Positions 33,601 to 38,164 of a stretch of 64,000 bases of DNA are shown here, piece after piece. Origin of the DNA: Ctena decussata (taxonomy: Eukaryota > Mollusca > Bivalvia > Lucinida > Lucinidae); contig OZ022515.1 of NCBI GenBank assembly GCA_963989385.1, forward strand, positions 7,534,803 to 7,598,802, given 5' to 3'. How positions within the stretch are numbered: the first letter of the stretch is position 1; every line of letters starts with the position of its first letter. The notes beneath the pieces are model-generated. The model was given only the letters and a program-made list of their open reading frames with translations, did no database searches and was not told the origin of the DNA. Both the position numbers and the translations under genes were made by a program.

Positions 33601-36248
33601 GTCATTTCCATATTTCTGTATGCCTGTGAATCGTGGACCTAGACAGCAGAGTTAGAGAAAAGAACGCAGGCCTTTGACATGAGATGCTACCGAAGGTTAC
33701 TGAACATTTCGTACAAGGACCATATAACCAATGAGGATGTTCGCAGGAAGATCCAAGCAGCCATTGGAGAACATGATGAACTCCTGACACTGGTCAAGAA
33801 ACGGAAACTAAGGTGGTTTGGCCACGTCTCAAGGTCTTCTGGTTTAGCAAAGACAATTCTTCAGGGCACAGTGAAAGGAAAAAGGAGAAAAGGTAGACAG
33901 AAGAATAGGTGGGAAGACAATATCAAGGAGTGGACAGGAATGGATTTTGCCAGCTCAACTAGGGCAGCTGAAGACAGGACAAGGTGGAAAGGGATTGTTT
34001 TGAAGTCATCTGTGGTGCCCCAACGACCTAGTAAGGTTATGGGATAGAATAGAATAGAATAGAATAGATGCTGTTAATAGAGGATCTTACATGAGTGCTC
34101 ATGTATTATTGAATTCATTAAACGAGTTGGGGAAAAAGATAAGATGCGAGGCTCTGCCGAGCATCTTATCGGTTTCACCAACGAGTTTATTAAATTCAAT
34201 AATACATGAGCACGAATGCAAGATTCTATTTATCATATGACACTAAAATCGCATTTATAAGCAAATTGTGCACTAAAACGTCACGATTTCGCCATTAGAA
34301 AAAGCGACGTTTTATGGACATCAACGCATAACTTTACGGCCTAATTTGCATATTAATCCACTAGTGGATCGTCGTTTTTAATGCATGGCTTTATTACACT
34401 CTCAGATGCGACGTCATATGATAAACTGTTATAGTTGTCTCGAATAAGGACAATGTTCGACATTGGCCGTTCCGCTTATTTCCGTTCCGCAAAATACCAA
34501 TAGCTATACCAAATTCTCTTGTAGCCCATTTTCAGGTTGCTGAAAATGACTATGAGGGGAAAAGTGGCTCTGTATAATCGTCCTTCCTATAGTCATTTTC
34601 CCGGAGCGGGGACGGGGGAGTAATAGGGGAAACTACTCCTTGACAGCTCCTATCAATAAAGACTTTATGAAAATTAGTTGTGACCGTATGCATTCAATTT
34701 GAGCAGGCATCATTTAACTTGTGCATGAATCAGTTGCTGCGATCAATGGCTCCGAAGGGCTGATGACAAGTGCGGACTTTTAACTTCTTTCAGCAGTCCG
34801 CGCTGTGCAAAGATTCCTTCTAAATATCGTTATCCTTTAAAAATCTTATAATTCATTTATCGAATATCTGATCGAAAGTTTAAAGGTATGCAGCTCCCAT
34901 TACAATGGGGAGCCAGGATATTATGCCCACACATTTTTTTGATAGTTTAGAAAGGTGAGATGCACACACTGTCCAGCACCCCATCCCTCCTACCTCACCT
35001 CCCGGCCCTGAACAGGACCTCAGAGGTAGTAACTTCGGCATGACTGTTACCGACGAAAACACAAATCATTTGTCAAAGCTAAAAAGCTTATGAGTTGGAG
35101 AGTACACATTGAAAATCGCAATGAAAAGACAAACGAGTCAGAATTGTTAAACTGAAGGGAGTTTTACGTTCCTGATCAACTTCAAAATCTATGATAAAAT
35201 CAGCCTATTAAGGATGCTGCTAAATGTTCTTAATATTTAGTAGGATTTAACATGGCGCTACTTCCTAAATAATATTCAGCATTCTAGCTCTTTTTAAAGG
35301 GTAGTCAGTATTCAAACTCAAAATTAAGCAGCATTCAGTATTCAAAGGAGAGAGGTTACACCCTCAGTTACGGTAATTAATTAAATCTCTCATTATTGAG
35401 GAGCAGTATAACAGTAATTGATAGTATTATTAAGCCGTGACACGACAAACCAACAAAGTGGCATATGCGCCCAGCTGAGACTCGGATCAGCCTGAGCATC
35501 CGCCCAGTCTGATCAGAGTCTTCGCTGTGCGCTTAAAGGGTAGCCATGAGCGTCAGCTATCTTGAAGCGGGCACCAAAGACTGTGATTGGACTGAGCGGA
35601 TACCCATGCTGCTCTGAGTCTTCGCTGGGTGCACATGTCACTTTGTTGGTTTTGTCGTGTCACAGCTGAATTTATTTCGTAACAGATGCAGCAAGCGTTG
35701 CTGGAACTACGATCACAACCGTGACAACAAATGTAACAACGGCTACAACGGTCAACATAAGCTTAGCAGGCAATGACAAATGGATAGATCCTACAGGAGT
35801 GATGAAAATCACACCCGATACAGAAACCATTGAAGGGTTGAGCACGGGCACAGGGATGAGTACTACCACAGGGATGACAACAAGCGCAGGACGGTTTATC
35901 GGCGCAGGGATACAATCCACCGATGGTCTGTCAACCGGTACAGAGTTGCCTTCCTCGCTGAGGCCAAGTGCTACAAGGATACACTCCACAGATGGTCTGA
36001 CAACCGGTACCGAGTTGCCATCGTCGCTGAGGCCAAGTTCTGCAGGGATACAATCCATCGATGGTCTGTCAACCGGTACCGAGTTGCCATCGTCGCTGAG
36101 GCCAAGTGCTGCAGGGATACAATCCACCGATGGTCTGTCAACCAGAACCGAAGTGTCAACGTCGCTGAAGCAAAGTTCTGGCGCGAAGTTGTGCCATAAC
36201 TATTGGCTCTTCCGGCTCCTAGCTTTAGTAACAATATTTAAAATGTGA
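5855..36248 (+). CDS. CUB-kringle protein with Ser/Thr-rich stalk (five exons found, 5' end missing)
   Basis: Join of 5855-6054, 10680-10845, 20434-20478, 27868-28110 and 35686-36248. Exon lengths of 200, 166, 45, 243 and 563 nt give phases 1/0, 0/1, 1/1, 1/1 and 1/stop. The whole join stays open for 404 complete codons plus stop. Order: CUB (about residues 1-115), linker with an N-S-T glycosylation site, kringle (about 140-215), Thr/Ser-rich stalk with four 23-residue repeats, hydrophobic C-terminus. Both domains are extracellular and disulphide-bonded, so this is probably a secreted or surface-anchored binding protein. No catalytic domain is seen. The exon before 5855 must end in phase 1, and the signal peptide is not found. 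Kremen proteins also pair kringle and CUB but in the opposite order with a WSC domain between, so I assign no gene name. Introns of 4.6, 9.6, 7.4 and 7.6 kb are filled with transposons. Confidence 0.78.
6644..6910 (+). mobile_element. tRNA-derived SINE, family S1
   Basis: The tRNA-like head at 6644-6716 has a GGCCGGG/TCTGGCC acceptor pairing with two G-T wobbles, an A box (TAGCGCAATCGG) and a B box (GGGTTCGAATCCC). The anticodon loop has only six bases between CTGAC and GTCAG and the D stem has a mismatch, so this is not a working tRNA. A non-tRNA body follows with TTTCTCCTTCCGCTGATTCA, CGAAAGTATGTGCACTTAG and CTGCCCAGGAATAGTGTGG. The same body is found at 17381-17483 (+) and 62070-62343 (-). 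Confidence 0.8.
7195..7256. repeat. Compound (G)n(GA)n low complexity
   Basis: A run of G followed by GA dinucleotides. Its mirror type, (CT)n(C)n(A)n, is found at 12521-12599. Confidence 0.95.
7431..7650. repeat. Two-copy tandem repeat, about 107 bp
   Basis: The segment from ACAGAAATAACGTCAAAAG through AATTAAGAGATCAAAT occurs twice head to tail. The copies differ mainly in the length of an A run (CTCAGAAAAAGG against CTCAAAAAAAAAAGG), which indicates a recent duplication. Confidence 0.92.
9521..9690. mobile_element. GAGCCGCGAC palindromic element, internally deleted
   Basis: Starts inside the left arm (GTGGTTGTGCGCCCAGCGCA) and ends with the intact terminus CTCGTGTCGCGGCTCA. The right arm lacks the GGGCGGATGCCCAGGCTGAT part, so GAGTCTGATT runs straight into GCGCACAACC. 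Confidence 0.8.
10680..10845 (+). CDS. Exon: second half of CUB domain
   Basis: The acceptor ends ...AAATTGAAG (10671-10679), with only a modest pyrimidine tract (ACTTTTC). The donor GTAAAT starts at 10846. Phase is 0 in and 1 out. It encodes VYEDSLVHGMYCGTEAP (fourth CUB Cys), ILYVRFRAD and GFTGFTANY, the terminal strands of a CUB domain. Joined to the 5855-6054 exon the sequence crosses the junction as TCVYDLLL-VYEDS, the normal CUB C-x-YD-x-L-x-VYDG region. The exon ends SLDE plus the first base of a codon completed by the microexon. Confidence 0.85.
11248..11474. mobile_element. MITE with TAGGGTCAAGTC termini
   Basis: The left end TAGGGTCAAGTC (11248-11259) faces GACTCGACCCTA at the right end (11463-11474). 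Just inside, the motif GTAAATTCGGACAG occurs twice on the left and its complement, TGTCCGAATTTAC, once on the right. About 227 bp, non-coding. Confidence 0.72.
12521..12599. repeat. (CT)n(C)n(A)n low complexity
   Basis: CT dinucleotides, then about 17 C, then about 42 A. The overlapping Phe/Gly open frames on the minus strand are artefacts of this tract. Confidence 0.95.
12825..12950. repeat. Degenerate GAGTAGGCGAAATGGGAA minisatellite
   Basis: The motif GTAGGCGAAACGGGAA recurs about five times with variation (GGCGGAATGGGA, GTAGGCGAATGGGAA, CAGGCCAAACGAGA, GTAGGCAAAATGGGA, GAAGGCGAAATGGGAA). The short open frames over it are by-products. Confidence 0.75.
13934..16459. mobile_element. Inner minisatellite element with ATGTCCCCCCACCA termini
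   Basis: Left end ATGTCCCCCCACCA (13934-13947) and right end TGGTGGGGGGACAT (16446-16459) are perfect 14-bp inverted repeats. The right end is itself a hairpin (16429-16459). The body holds two kinds of tandem units, TGACCTTGACTTCAAGGTCA-type before 15130 and GTGACCTTGAAAATGAGGTC-type from 15340 on, separated by a GACGCTGACGC stretch (15140-15182). It sits inside the tandem body of the outer element, so it inserted later. I see no clear target duplication. Confidence 0.78.
14278..14322. repeat. (GT)n microsatellite plus G run
   Basis: GT dinucleotides interrupted by ATGTG and followed by GTGGGGGGGGC, inside the inner minisatellite element. Confidence 0.9.
17381..17483 (+). mobile_element. 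SINE S1, head truncated
   Basis: Begins in the anticodon arm (AGTCAGAGGTCCTGGGTTCG), so the A box is missing. Continues with CACATACTTTCGTTTCTC, TTCCGCTGATTCAAGAAGGG and CGAAAGTATGTGCACTGG, then breaks off where the palindromic element fragment begins. Confidence 0.75.
17489..17570. mobile_element. GAGCCGCGAC palindromic element, right arm only
   Basis: Reads CTCGGATCAAACTGCCCAGG, then CTAATCTGAGTCTGCGC and ends TTTTCTCGTGTCACGGCTGA, the right third of the family. Confidence 0.78.
17711..17935 (+). mobile_element. tRNA-derived SINE, family S2
   Basis: The tRNA-like head is CCCCGGAAGCTCATATAG, with GCTGATCTAGCGGACTTG and a B box GGGTTCGGTACTCCC. The body includes GGGGTTCCACTGCACA and a C run (17839-17862). 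The tail GACCTGATATGACTATAATA followed by CTGTTGAAAAGGACGTG is shared with the minus-strand copies at 53.3, 60.5 and 61.1 kb. Confidence 0.75.
18193..18362. mobile_element. GAGCCGCGAC palindromic element, right end missing
   Basis: Starts TGAGCCGTGACACGACAAAA and AACAAAGTGGCATGTGCGC, passes the central loop (GTAGCTTAGGGTC) and loses similarity after CTGATCAGGCTGTGC. Confidence 0.72.
18406..18638. mobile_element. GAGCCGCGAC palindromic element, near complete
   Basis: Left arm CCGACACGACAAAAAACAGC and right arm GTTGGGTTTGTCGTGTCGCG are mirrored. The end is CGCGTCTCA instead of CGCGGCTCA. It lies less than 50 bp from the previous copy. Confidence 0.78.
18913..19140 (+). mobile_element. Possible SINE with tRNA-like head (third type)
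   Basis: GCCTCCGTAGCCTAGTGGAT resembles a tRNA acceptor and A box, and GGTCGAGCCTCATTCA a weak B box. A body follows with GGGAGTTCCGGTTTTCGCC and GCGGCAAAGGCACGTGTATG. No second copy is seen here, so the call rests on the promoter-like boxes alone. Confidence 0.4.
19990..20318 (+). mobile_element. Hairpin element, family D
   Basis: Starts near GTTTATCATATAACGTCACA and contains AATCCACTAGTGGATTAAAT and CGTGACGTTTTAGTGCAAAA. It ends in a long hairpin (20195-20318) in which TGTATTATTGAATTTATTAA mirrors TTTAATAAATTCAATAATAC around a CCCCAACTCG loop. An inverted copy with the same order is at 34085-34432. Confidence 0.78.
20434..20478 (+). CDS. Microexon: linker between CUB and kringle
   Basis: A 45-nt exon with acceptor TTTATTCTGTAG (ending 20433) and consensus donor GTAAGT at 20479. 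Phase 1 in and 1 out, so it can be skipped without a frameshift. With the G from the previous exon it reads DGEWEENSTTRLVNY. NST is an N-glycosylation sequon. The acidic, domain-free sequence fits a hinge. Support comes from strong splice sites and exact phase agreement on both sides rather than from homology. Confidence 0.62.
20965..21110 (+). repeat. Dispersed repeat with CCGCCTTGGAACGG motif
   Basis: GACACAACAACATGTAATAT, CTACAACAGAAGTACCGCC and TTGGAACGGTGGCC match, by eye, an inverted copy at 21985-22150 and a plus-strand copy at 55125-55240. The element type is not known to me. Confidence 0.6.
21985..22150 (-). repeat. Dispersed repeat with CCGTGGAACGG motif
   Basis: On the minus strand it reads AGACAAGCGGACACAACAAC, ATGTAACACTGAGAAACC and ACAACAGAAGTTTTGCCGTG, followed by GAACGGTCAAG. 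Same family as 20965-21110 and 55125-55240. Confidence 0.6.
23276..24688. mobile_element. Palindromic element with CCGGGACCA motifs and 8-bp target duplication
   Basis: The ends GGGAAGGAATAGAAGCCGGG and CCCGGCTTCTATTCCTTCCC are inverted repeats, and the pairing continues inward for at least 300 bp (ATTTATTGAAATTTTAACAA against TTGTTAAAATTTCAACAAAT; GATGTCAAGCAAATCTCA against TGAGATTTGCTTGACATC). CCGGGACCA or its complement recurs about a dozen times. The 8-mer TTTTTTCA flanks both sides (23268-23275 and 24689-24696), which fits a hAT-like target duplication. No transposase frame. It sits in the intron before the kringle exon. Confidence 0.82.
24783..24903. mobile_element. Small palindromic element, AGAGGTTATAAC ends
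   Basis: CCAGAGGTTATAAC pairs with TTATAACCTCGG, and CTCAAGCTCAAAATAAAGCA with GTGCTTTATTTTGAGTTTGA, around a loop containing ATTGGCTGTTTCC. Confidence 0.65.
25110..27040 (-). mobile_element. Minisatellite element with AGGTGAGC end (minus orientation)
   Basis: Read on the minus strand it starts GACCATGAGGCCCGGCCTTG, then AATCGCTCACCTGAG, has a body of about 300-bp units with CTTGACCT, CATGGTATGTAGCAT-type and TCTCCAGAACCA motifs, a GACGGACGAC-type stretch (25180-25215) and an end GCTCACCCGGAGC. The plus-strand element at 57262-58860 has the same start (ATCGCTCACCTGAG) and end type. Non-coding. Confidence 0.65.
27868..28110 (+). CDS. Exon: divergent kringle domain
   Basis: The acceptor is TTGTGTCTTCAG (ending 27867) and the donor GTACTG is at 28111. 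It is 243 nt with phase 1 on both sides, a complete class 1-1 domain exon. All six kringle cysteines are in order: TTCPADV, GTACLDW (with the conserved W), KNYCRN, PLCFSS, AEYC and KQIC, with the typical CxxxxC at the end. TTNSG matches the T-x-S-G turn before the second Cys. Missing compared with lysine-binding kringles are the W in the usual P-W-C (here PLC) and the acidic DPD-type pair after YCRN (here NIMGS). I therefore infer a structural or protein-binding kringle that does not bind lysine. Confidence 0.82.
28179..28247. mobile_element. CCGTATTCATAAA MITE, left half-arm
   Basis: GGGGCCGTATTCATAAAGC through GCTAAATATCTATAAAG matches the left arm of the complete copy at 32590-32814, then switches abruptly to LINE sequence in minus orientation. 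Confidence 0.8.
28248..28486 (-). pseudogene. LINE reverse transcriptase fragment, inverted copy
   Basis: On the minus strand it encodes the start of the RT domain (STTEQIFNLRILCEKYLQHQ, HVFIDF, KAFDRVWHAALWATMRKYNI). It is a near-identical inverted copy of 32815-33055 and breaks at the same MITE junction (CATGACCCGGGCCGTATTC). Confidence 0.8.
28487..28638. mobile_element. CCGTATTCATAAA MITE, one arm plus loop
   Basis: CGGGCCGTATTCATAAAACG, CTTTGAAGGAGATTCCCTAC and GTCTGGAGGAACAGTCTT, then the loop and about 35 bp of the second arm, stopping at CATAGTTGTAG. Confidence 0.8.
28641..28745 (-). repeat. Repeat C, end fragment, inverted
   Basis: ACATCGGACTGGCTCGGCAA, TTTCTACGCTGTTTCTGGTC and GACACTCACATGGTATTCTC are the reverse complement of the left end of the 31678-32107 copy. 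Confidence 0.7.
30085..30515 (+). repeat. Repeat C, copy 1 (about 425 bp)
   Basis: Starts TAGAGAATACCATGTAAGTG. The first 150 bp fold back (TATCAGGCGAGACCAGAA against GGTCGAGACTGATAAATTTG; AATACCATGTAAGTGTA against GCACTTACATGATTTCC). Then come TTATGACGTAAGTCGGTGAC and ATCGCCTGATAACATTAGCG. Aligns end to end by eye with 31678-32107. Non-coding. Confidence 0.78.
30552..30710. repeat. Long near-perfect hairpin
   Basis: TAGTAACTTGATCTGGCGTA, CTGTATCACGTCG, GATGAGCTCATA and ATCGGATCA on the left are mirrored by TGATCCGATGG, TATGAGCTCATC, ACGTGATACAGTACGCCAGA and TCAAGTTACTATTATAATAA on the right. The arms are about 75 bp with a small CGAGACGC loop. Probably a foldback element. A cruciform-forming site. 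Confidence 0.85.
31160..31397. mobile_element. GAGCCGCGAC palindromic element, full length
   Basis: TGAGCCGCGACACGAGAAAA at the left and GTTGTCGTGTCGCGGCTCA at the right, with all internal mirrored blocks present. It lies 2 bp inside TAT repeats (ATAT-TGAGCC and GGCTCA-TATG). Confidence 0.85.
31678..32107 (+). repeat. Repeat C, copy 2
   Basis: Same order as copy 1: AGAATACCATGTTAGTGTCT, ATCAGGCGAGACCAGAAATA, GACGTAAGTCGGTGACGTCA, AACCAATCGAACG and ATGATATCACATCATGTTAT. Confidence 0.78.
32300..32588 (-). pseudogene. LINE pre-RT linker fragment, minus orientation
   Basis: The minus strand encodes KWLAHIKTPIIGL, then TTYNKVVSDTAGEVFGAERR and RRKAMGHKN. This resembles the endonuclease-to-RT linker of non-LTR elements (T-T-x-N-K-x-x-x-D-T-A-x-E followed by a basic cluster). 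It faces away from the plus-strand RT at 32815, although in an intact LINE both would be on one strand. Confidence 0.55.
32590..32814. mobile_element. CCGTATTCATAAA palindromic MITE, full length
   Basis: The 225-bp near-perfect palindrome starts GGGGGCCGTATTCATAAAGC and ends TATGAATACGGCCCGGG. The centre is CTGGAGGAACAGTCTTAGAA facing AGACTGTTCCTCCAG. It separates oppositely oriented parts of one LINE. Confidence 0.88.
32815..34070 (+). pseudogene. Non-LTR retrotransposon reverse transcriptase, decayed 3' part
   Basis: RT domain blocks are in order: STTEQIFNLRILCEKYL, HVFIDF and KAFDRVWHA, then LINGSRGEWFRTTVGVR with a stop and GCLLSPTLFNIFFE, the catalytic LRFADDIDALAEEE, KTKLMT, FKYLGAVVSDDG and SLVISIFLYACESWT. 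The C-terminal part has KRTQAFDMRCYRRLLNISY and RKLRWFGHVSR. Stops interrupt it at about 33154 (TAA where VRQGC is usual), 33221 and 33641, so it is dead. The frame ends at 34047, followed by a short ATAGA microsatellite tail (34046-34070), typical of some non-LTR 3' ends. The 5' part (endonuclease) is absent from this orientation. Confidence 0.85.
34085..34432 (-). mobile_element. Hairpin element, family D, inverted copy
   Basis: Hairpin arms ATGTATTATTGAATTCATTA and TTTATTAAATTCAATAATAC (34100-34208) enclose GAGTTGGGGAAA and TAAGATGCGAG/CTCGGCA-type loop pairs. Then come GACACTAAAATCGCATTTAT, CACTAAAACGTCACGATTTC, AATCCACTAGTGGATC and GTCATATGATAAACTG. Same order as 19990-20318, reversed. 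Confidence 0.78.
35431..35670. mobile_element. GAGCCGCGAC palindromic element abutting the terminal exon acceptor
   Basis: Begins TAAGCCGTGACACGACAAAC, ends TTTGTCGTGTCACAGCTGAA. The acceptor AG of the terminal exon is at 35684-35685, about 15 nt past the element, so the sequence normally holding the branch point lies at least partly inside the insertion. Confidence 0.82.
35686..36248 (+). CDS. Terminal exon: Ser/Thr-rich repeat stalk and hydrophobic C-terminus
   Basis: The acceptor TTATTTCGTAACAG ends at 35685. Phase 1 entry matches the kringle exon, and the frame is then open for 187 codons to TGA at 36246-36248. It starts DAASVAGTTITTVTTNVTTA, so the junction is immediately mucin-like. 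Four 69-bp units (35910-36185) encode IQSTDGLSTGTELPSSLRPS-type 23-mers rich in Ser, Thr and Pro, expected to be O-glycosylated and extended. The end is SSGAKLCHNYWLF, then RLLALVTIFKM. Small residues followed by a hydrophobic tail suit a GPI-attachment signal. A short membrane anchor is the alternative, and the internal Arg weakens both. Long antisense frames here are by-products of the 69-bp repeat. Confidence 0.75.
35910..36185 (+). repeat. 69-bp coding minisatellite, four units
   Basis: Units start at 35910, 35979, 36048 and 36117. The first three are nearly identical (GATGGTCTGTCAACCGGTAC, GAGTTGCCATCGTCGCTGAG). The fourth diverges (AGAACCGAAGTGTCAACG). The unit length keeps frame, so copy number can vary without breaking the protein. 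Confidence 0.9.
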
Positions 36249-36277
36249 ATTCTCTTCATGCCAGTCTGCTAAATACA

Positions 36278-36485
36278 TGAGCCGGGACACGAGAAAACTA
36301 ACAATGTGGTTGTGCGTTTAGCGCAGACACAGTACAATCTGGACATCTGCCCAGTTTGATCAGACTCTTCGTTAAGCGCTCAAGCGGACAGCGAAGGCTC
36401 TGATCAGACTGGGCGGATGCCCAGGCCGATCTGAGTCTGCGCTTGGCGCACAATCACTTTATTGGTTTTGTCGTGTCACGGCTCA
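36278..36485. mobile_element. GAGCCGCGAC palindromic element in the 3' UTR
   Basis: TGAGCCGGGACACGAGAAAA to TTTTGTCGTGTCACGGCTCA, with part of the central loop deleted. It starts 30 nt after the stop codon of the CUB/kringle gene, so unless polyadenylation is immediate it is transcribed as a long RNA hairpin. Confidence 0.82.
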
Positions 36486-36723
36486 CTTATTACAATACGA
36501 TTATCTGAAAATGTAAGTATAATTCAATTCAATTTTATTTGAATTAAGTATAAAGTTTCGTAATCTCTTAAAAGACAAATATTCTCTACTACATAAAAAA
36601 ACAACAACCCATGTCTTTATTGGTTTTATGATCCTGCTATGTCATTACCTATGTGAGAAAGAGTATTTCCTTTGATGAAATAACACTGTCACTGAACTGT
36701 TGCATAATAGGATTATCACATCC

Positions 36724-36729
36724 AATAAA
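36724..36729 (+). terminator. Candidate polyadenylation signal AATAAA
   Basis: The first AATAAA after the terminal stop, about 475 nt downstream and past the palindromic element. Position and hexamer only. No transcript evidence. Confidence 0.3.
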
Positions 36730-38160
36730 AAATATTTGTCTTTAAGCACTTTTCTAGGTAACGGGAGTATCTAACTTGTTTAAAAGAAGCTGTGTAATAC
36801 CCAGCAGTGACGTGGCTTCGTATTTACTTAGTATGATGGCTGCACCAATTTTCGGGGTATTAACATTTGTTCGCAACATAAAAACTGTGTGATAAACAAG
36901 CATCACAAACTGGTAGTCTGTGTGTACATAAAAAAATATGTGTTCAGTAATATGTAACTTACATTTCATGTCCGCATGTCTCCATGTTTACAATGTTGAT
37001 CAAATCCAAACAGATGCTCGGCTGAATCTGGTCTCCGAAACTGTCCCAGTTTTCGGGGTACGTTTAAGAACTCGCCTGCAAAGTGCATCCGCTGCAGTTC
37101 CTAATGATACCAACTTCCTACGTGAGATCTGCAATACTTTAGAATGCAGATACGATTTTGGAATTATCAGAAAAAAAGTTTATAATTGAATTAATCCCCG
37201 TGTCATCTTCATCGGTACTTTCCATAGATTTTGCCGTGTTTCCAATATGGCCGCATCCACGGTCACCAACGACGACCTCATGGATGACGTCAAAATAAAC
37301 GTGCTCTCTCACGTCAATAAGTGTATGATAAAACATGCTGATTCAACTTTCTGTTTGCAAAAAGTAATCATCTATAAACGTCCTTGACAAAAAGAACAGT
37401 ATAATCTATTAGAATACCCCGAATTCTGGAGCACCCCGAAAACAGGTACATTGACCATACTGACGTAGATGCCACGTAAGGACGTCGCATCGACGTCGGC
37501 GCACGTCATTTAGACCAAACGTTAATGTGACGTAGTGCTGATGTCAGTGCGCCGTTATGTCGTCGCATTTTGACTTCATGCGCCCGCTGAGGAATAAAAG
37601 TCTTGAAACAGAAATAGAATGTTTGCCGCACTTATATGAATATAACATTGAAATGGACTGAGAAATTACTGTTTATGTTTAAGGGGGTTGGTAAATTCAC
37701 TTTGCATATTCGCTTATGTAGAGATAGATCGTACACGAAACGGCAAAATTTTATCGGTTGCGGTCTTTTGAGAGCAAAAGTTAAACTAAGCAATGCCGCC
37801 TTTCGCAGCCCCATAGATTTATGTAACCTTTAACAATACTCGTTCTTTCTTCAAAGCTTAAGTAACAGATTGTAACAGAGATATTTGTAGTTACTGTAGC
37901 AGACTTTAATATCGAACATGAACGCTTAGCTCTATGTACATTTTTTTCTTTAGATTATTGTTTACCAACATAGAATTTTTAAACTTTGTTTGCAGTTTGT
38001 TTTATCATTAACTCCTAGCACCTGAGTACATGGCATATGTTTATCTCATATGTCGCAAGTAATATTTTGACGTGTTTTCACAAGGTCAAATATTGCTCAT
38101 TTGTTGTGGTTGATCAGTGTTTTGTTTAAAATTATATAAAGCATTAAATTGTCAAAATTT
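36730..38160. other. Gene-free stretch between gene and satellite
   Basis: Unremarkable mixed sequence. A frame at 36938-37189 begins after a possible acceptor (AAATCCAAACAG, phase 1), but the protein has no recognisable feature. The 37440-37560 stretch has several ACGT-containing sites (GACGTAG, GACGTCGCATCGACGTCG, CACGTCA) with no evident element. Confidence 0.35.
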
Positions 38161-38164
38161 TGCA

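Larger units (their letters stand above)
28111..35685 (+). other. Intron between kringle exon and terminal exon
   Basis: A 7.6-kb intron. Contents: a rearranged MITE/LINE block (28179-28640), repeat C copies (28641-28745, 30085-30515, 31678-32107), a long hairpin (30552-30710), a GAGCCGCGAC element (31160-31397), a LINE piece, MITE and reverse transcriptase pseudogene (32300-34070), a hairpin element (34085-34432) and a GAGCCGCGAC element touching the acceptor (35431-35670). Nothing recognised at 28750-30080 or 34440-35430. Confidence 0.6.

Noticed and set aside
32949..33611. 220-residue minus-strand frame
   Set aside because: Antisense shadow of the plus-strand reverse transcriptase, which carries the FADD and other RT motifs.
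33394..34047. Two separate host genes from the 82- and 122-residue frames
   Set aside because: They are consecutive parts of the same LINE reverse transcriptase, separated by a stop.
35672..36127. 151-residue antisense frame opposite the stalk exon
   Set aside because: By-product of the 69-bp coding repeat. The sense strand has the acceptor, the phase match and the stalk composition.
36938..37189. Alternative terminal exon starting at 37014 after AAATCCAAACAG, phase 1
   Set aside because: Phase is compatible with the kringle exon, but the pyrimidine tract is poor and the peptide has no stalk, domain or membrane feature. Only transcript data could revive it.
37440..37570. Cluster of ACGT/TGACGTAG-type sites as a regulatory island
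   Set aside because: Several CRE-like sites are present, but there is no gene start nearby and similar GACGT strings occur in repeats in the window (for example 30340-30370).
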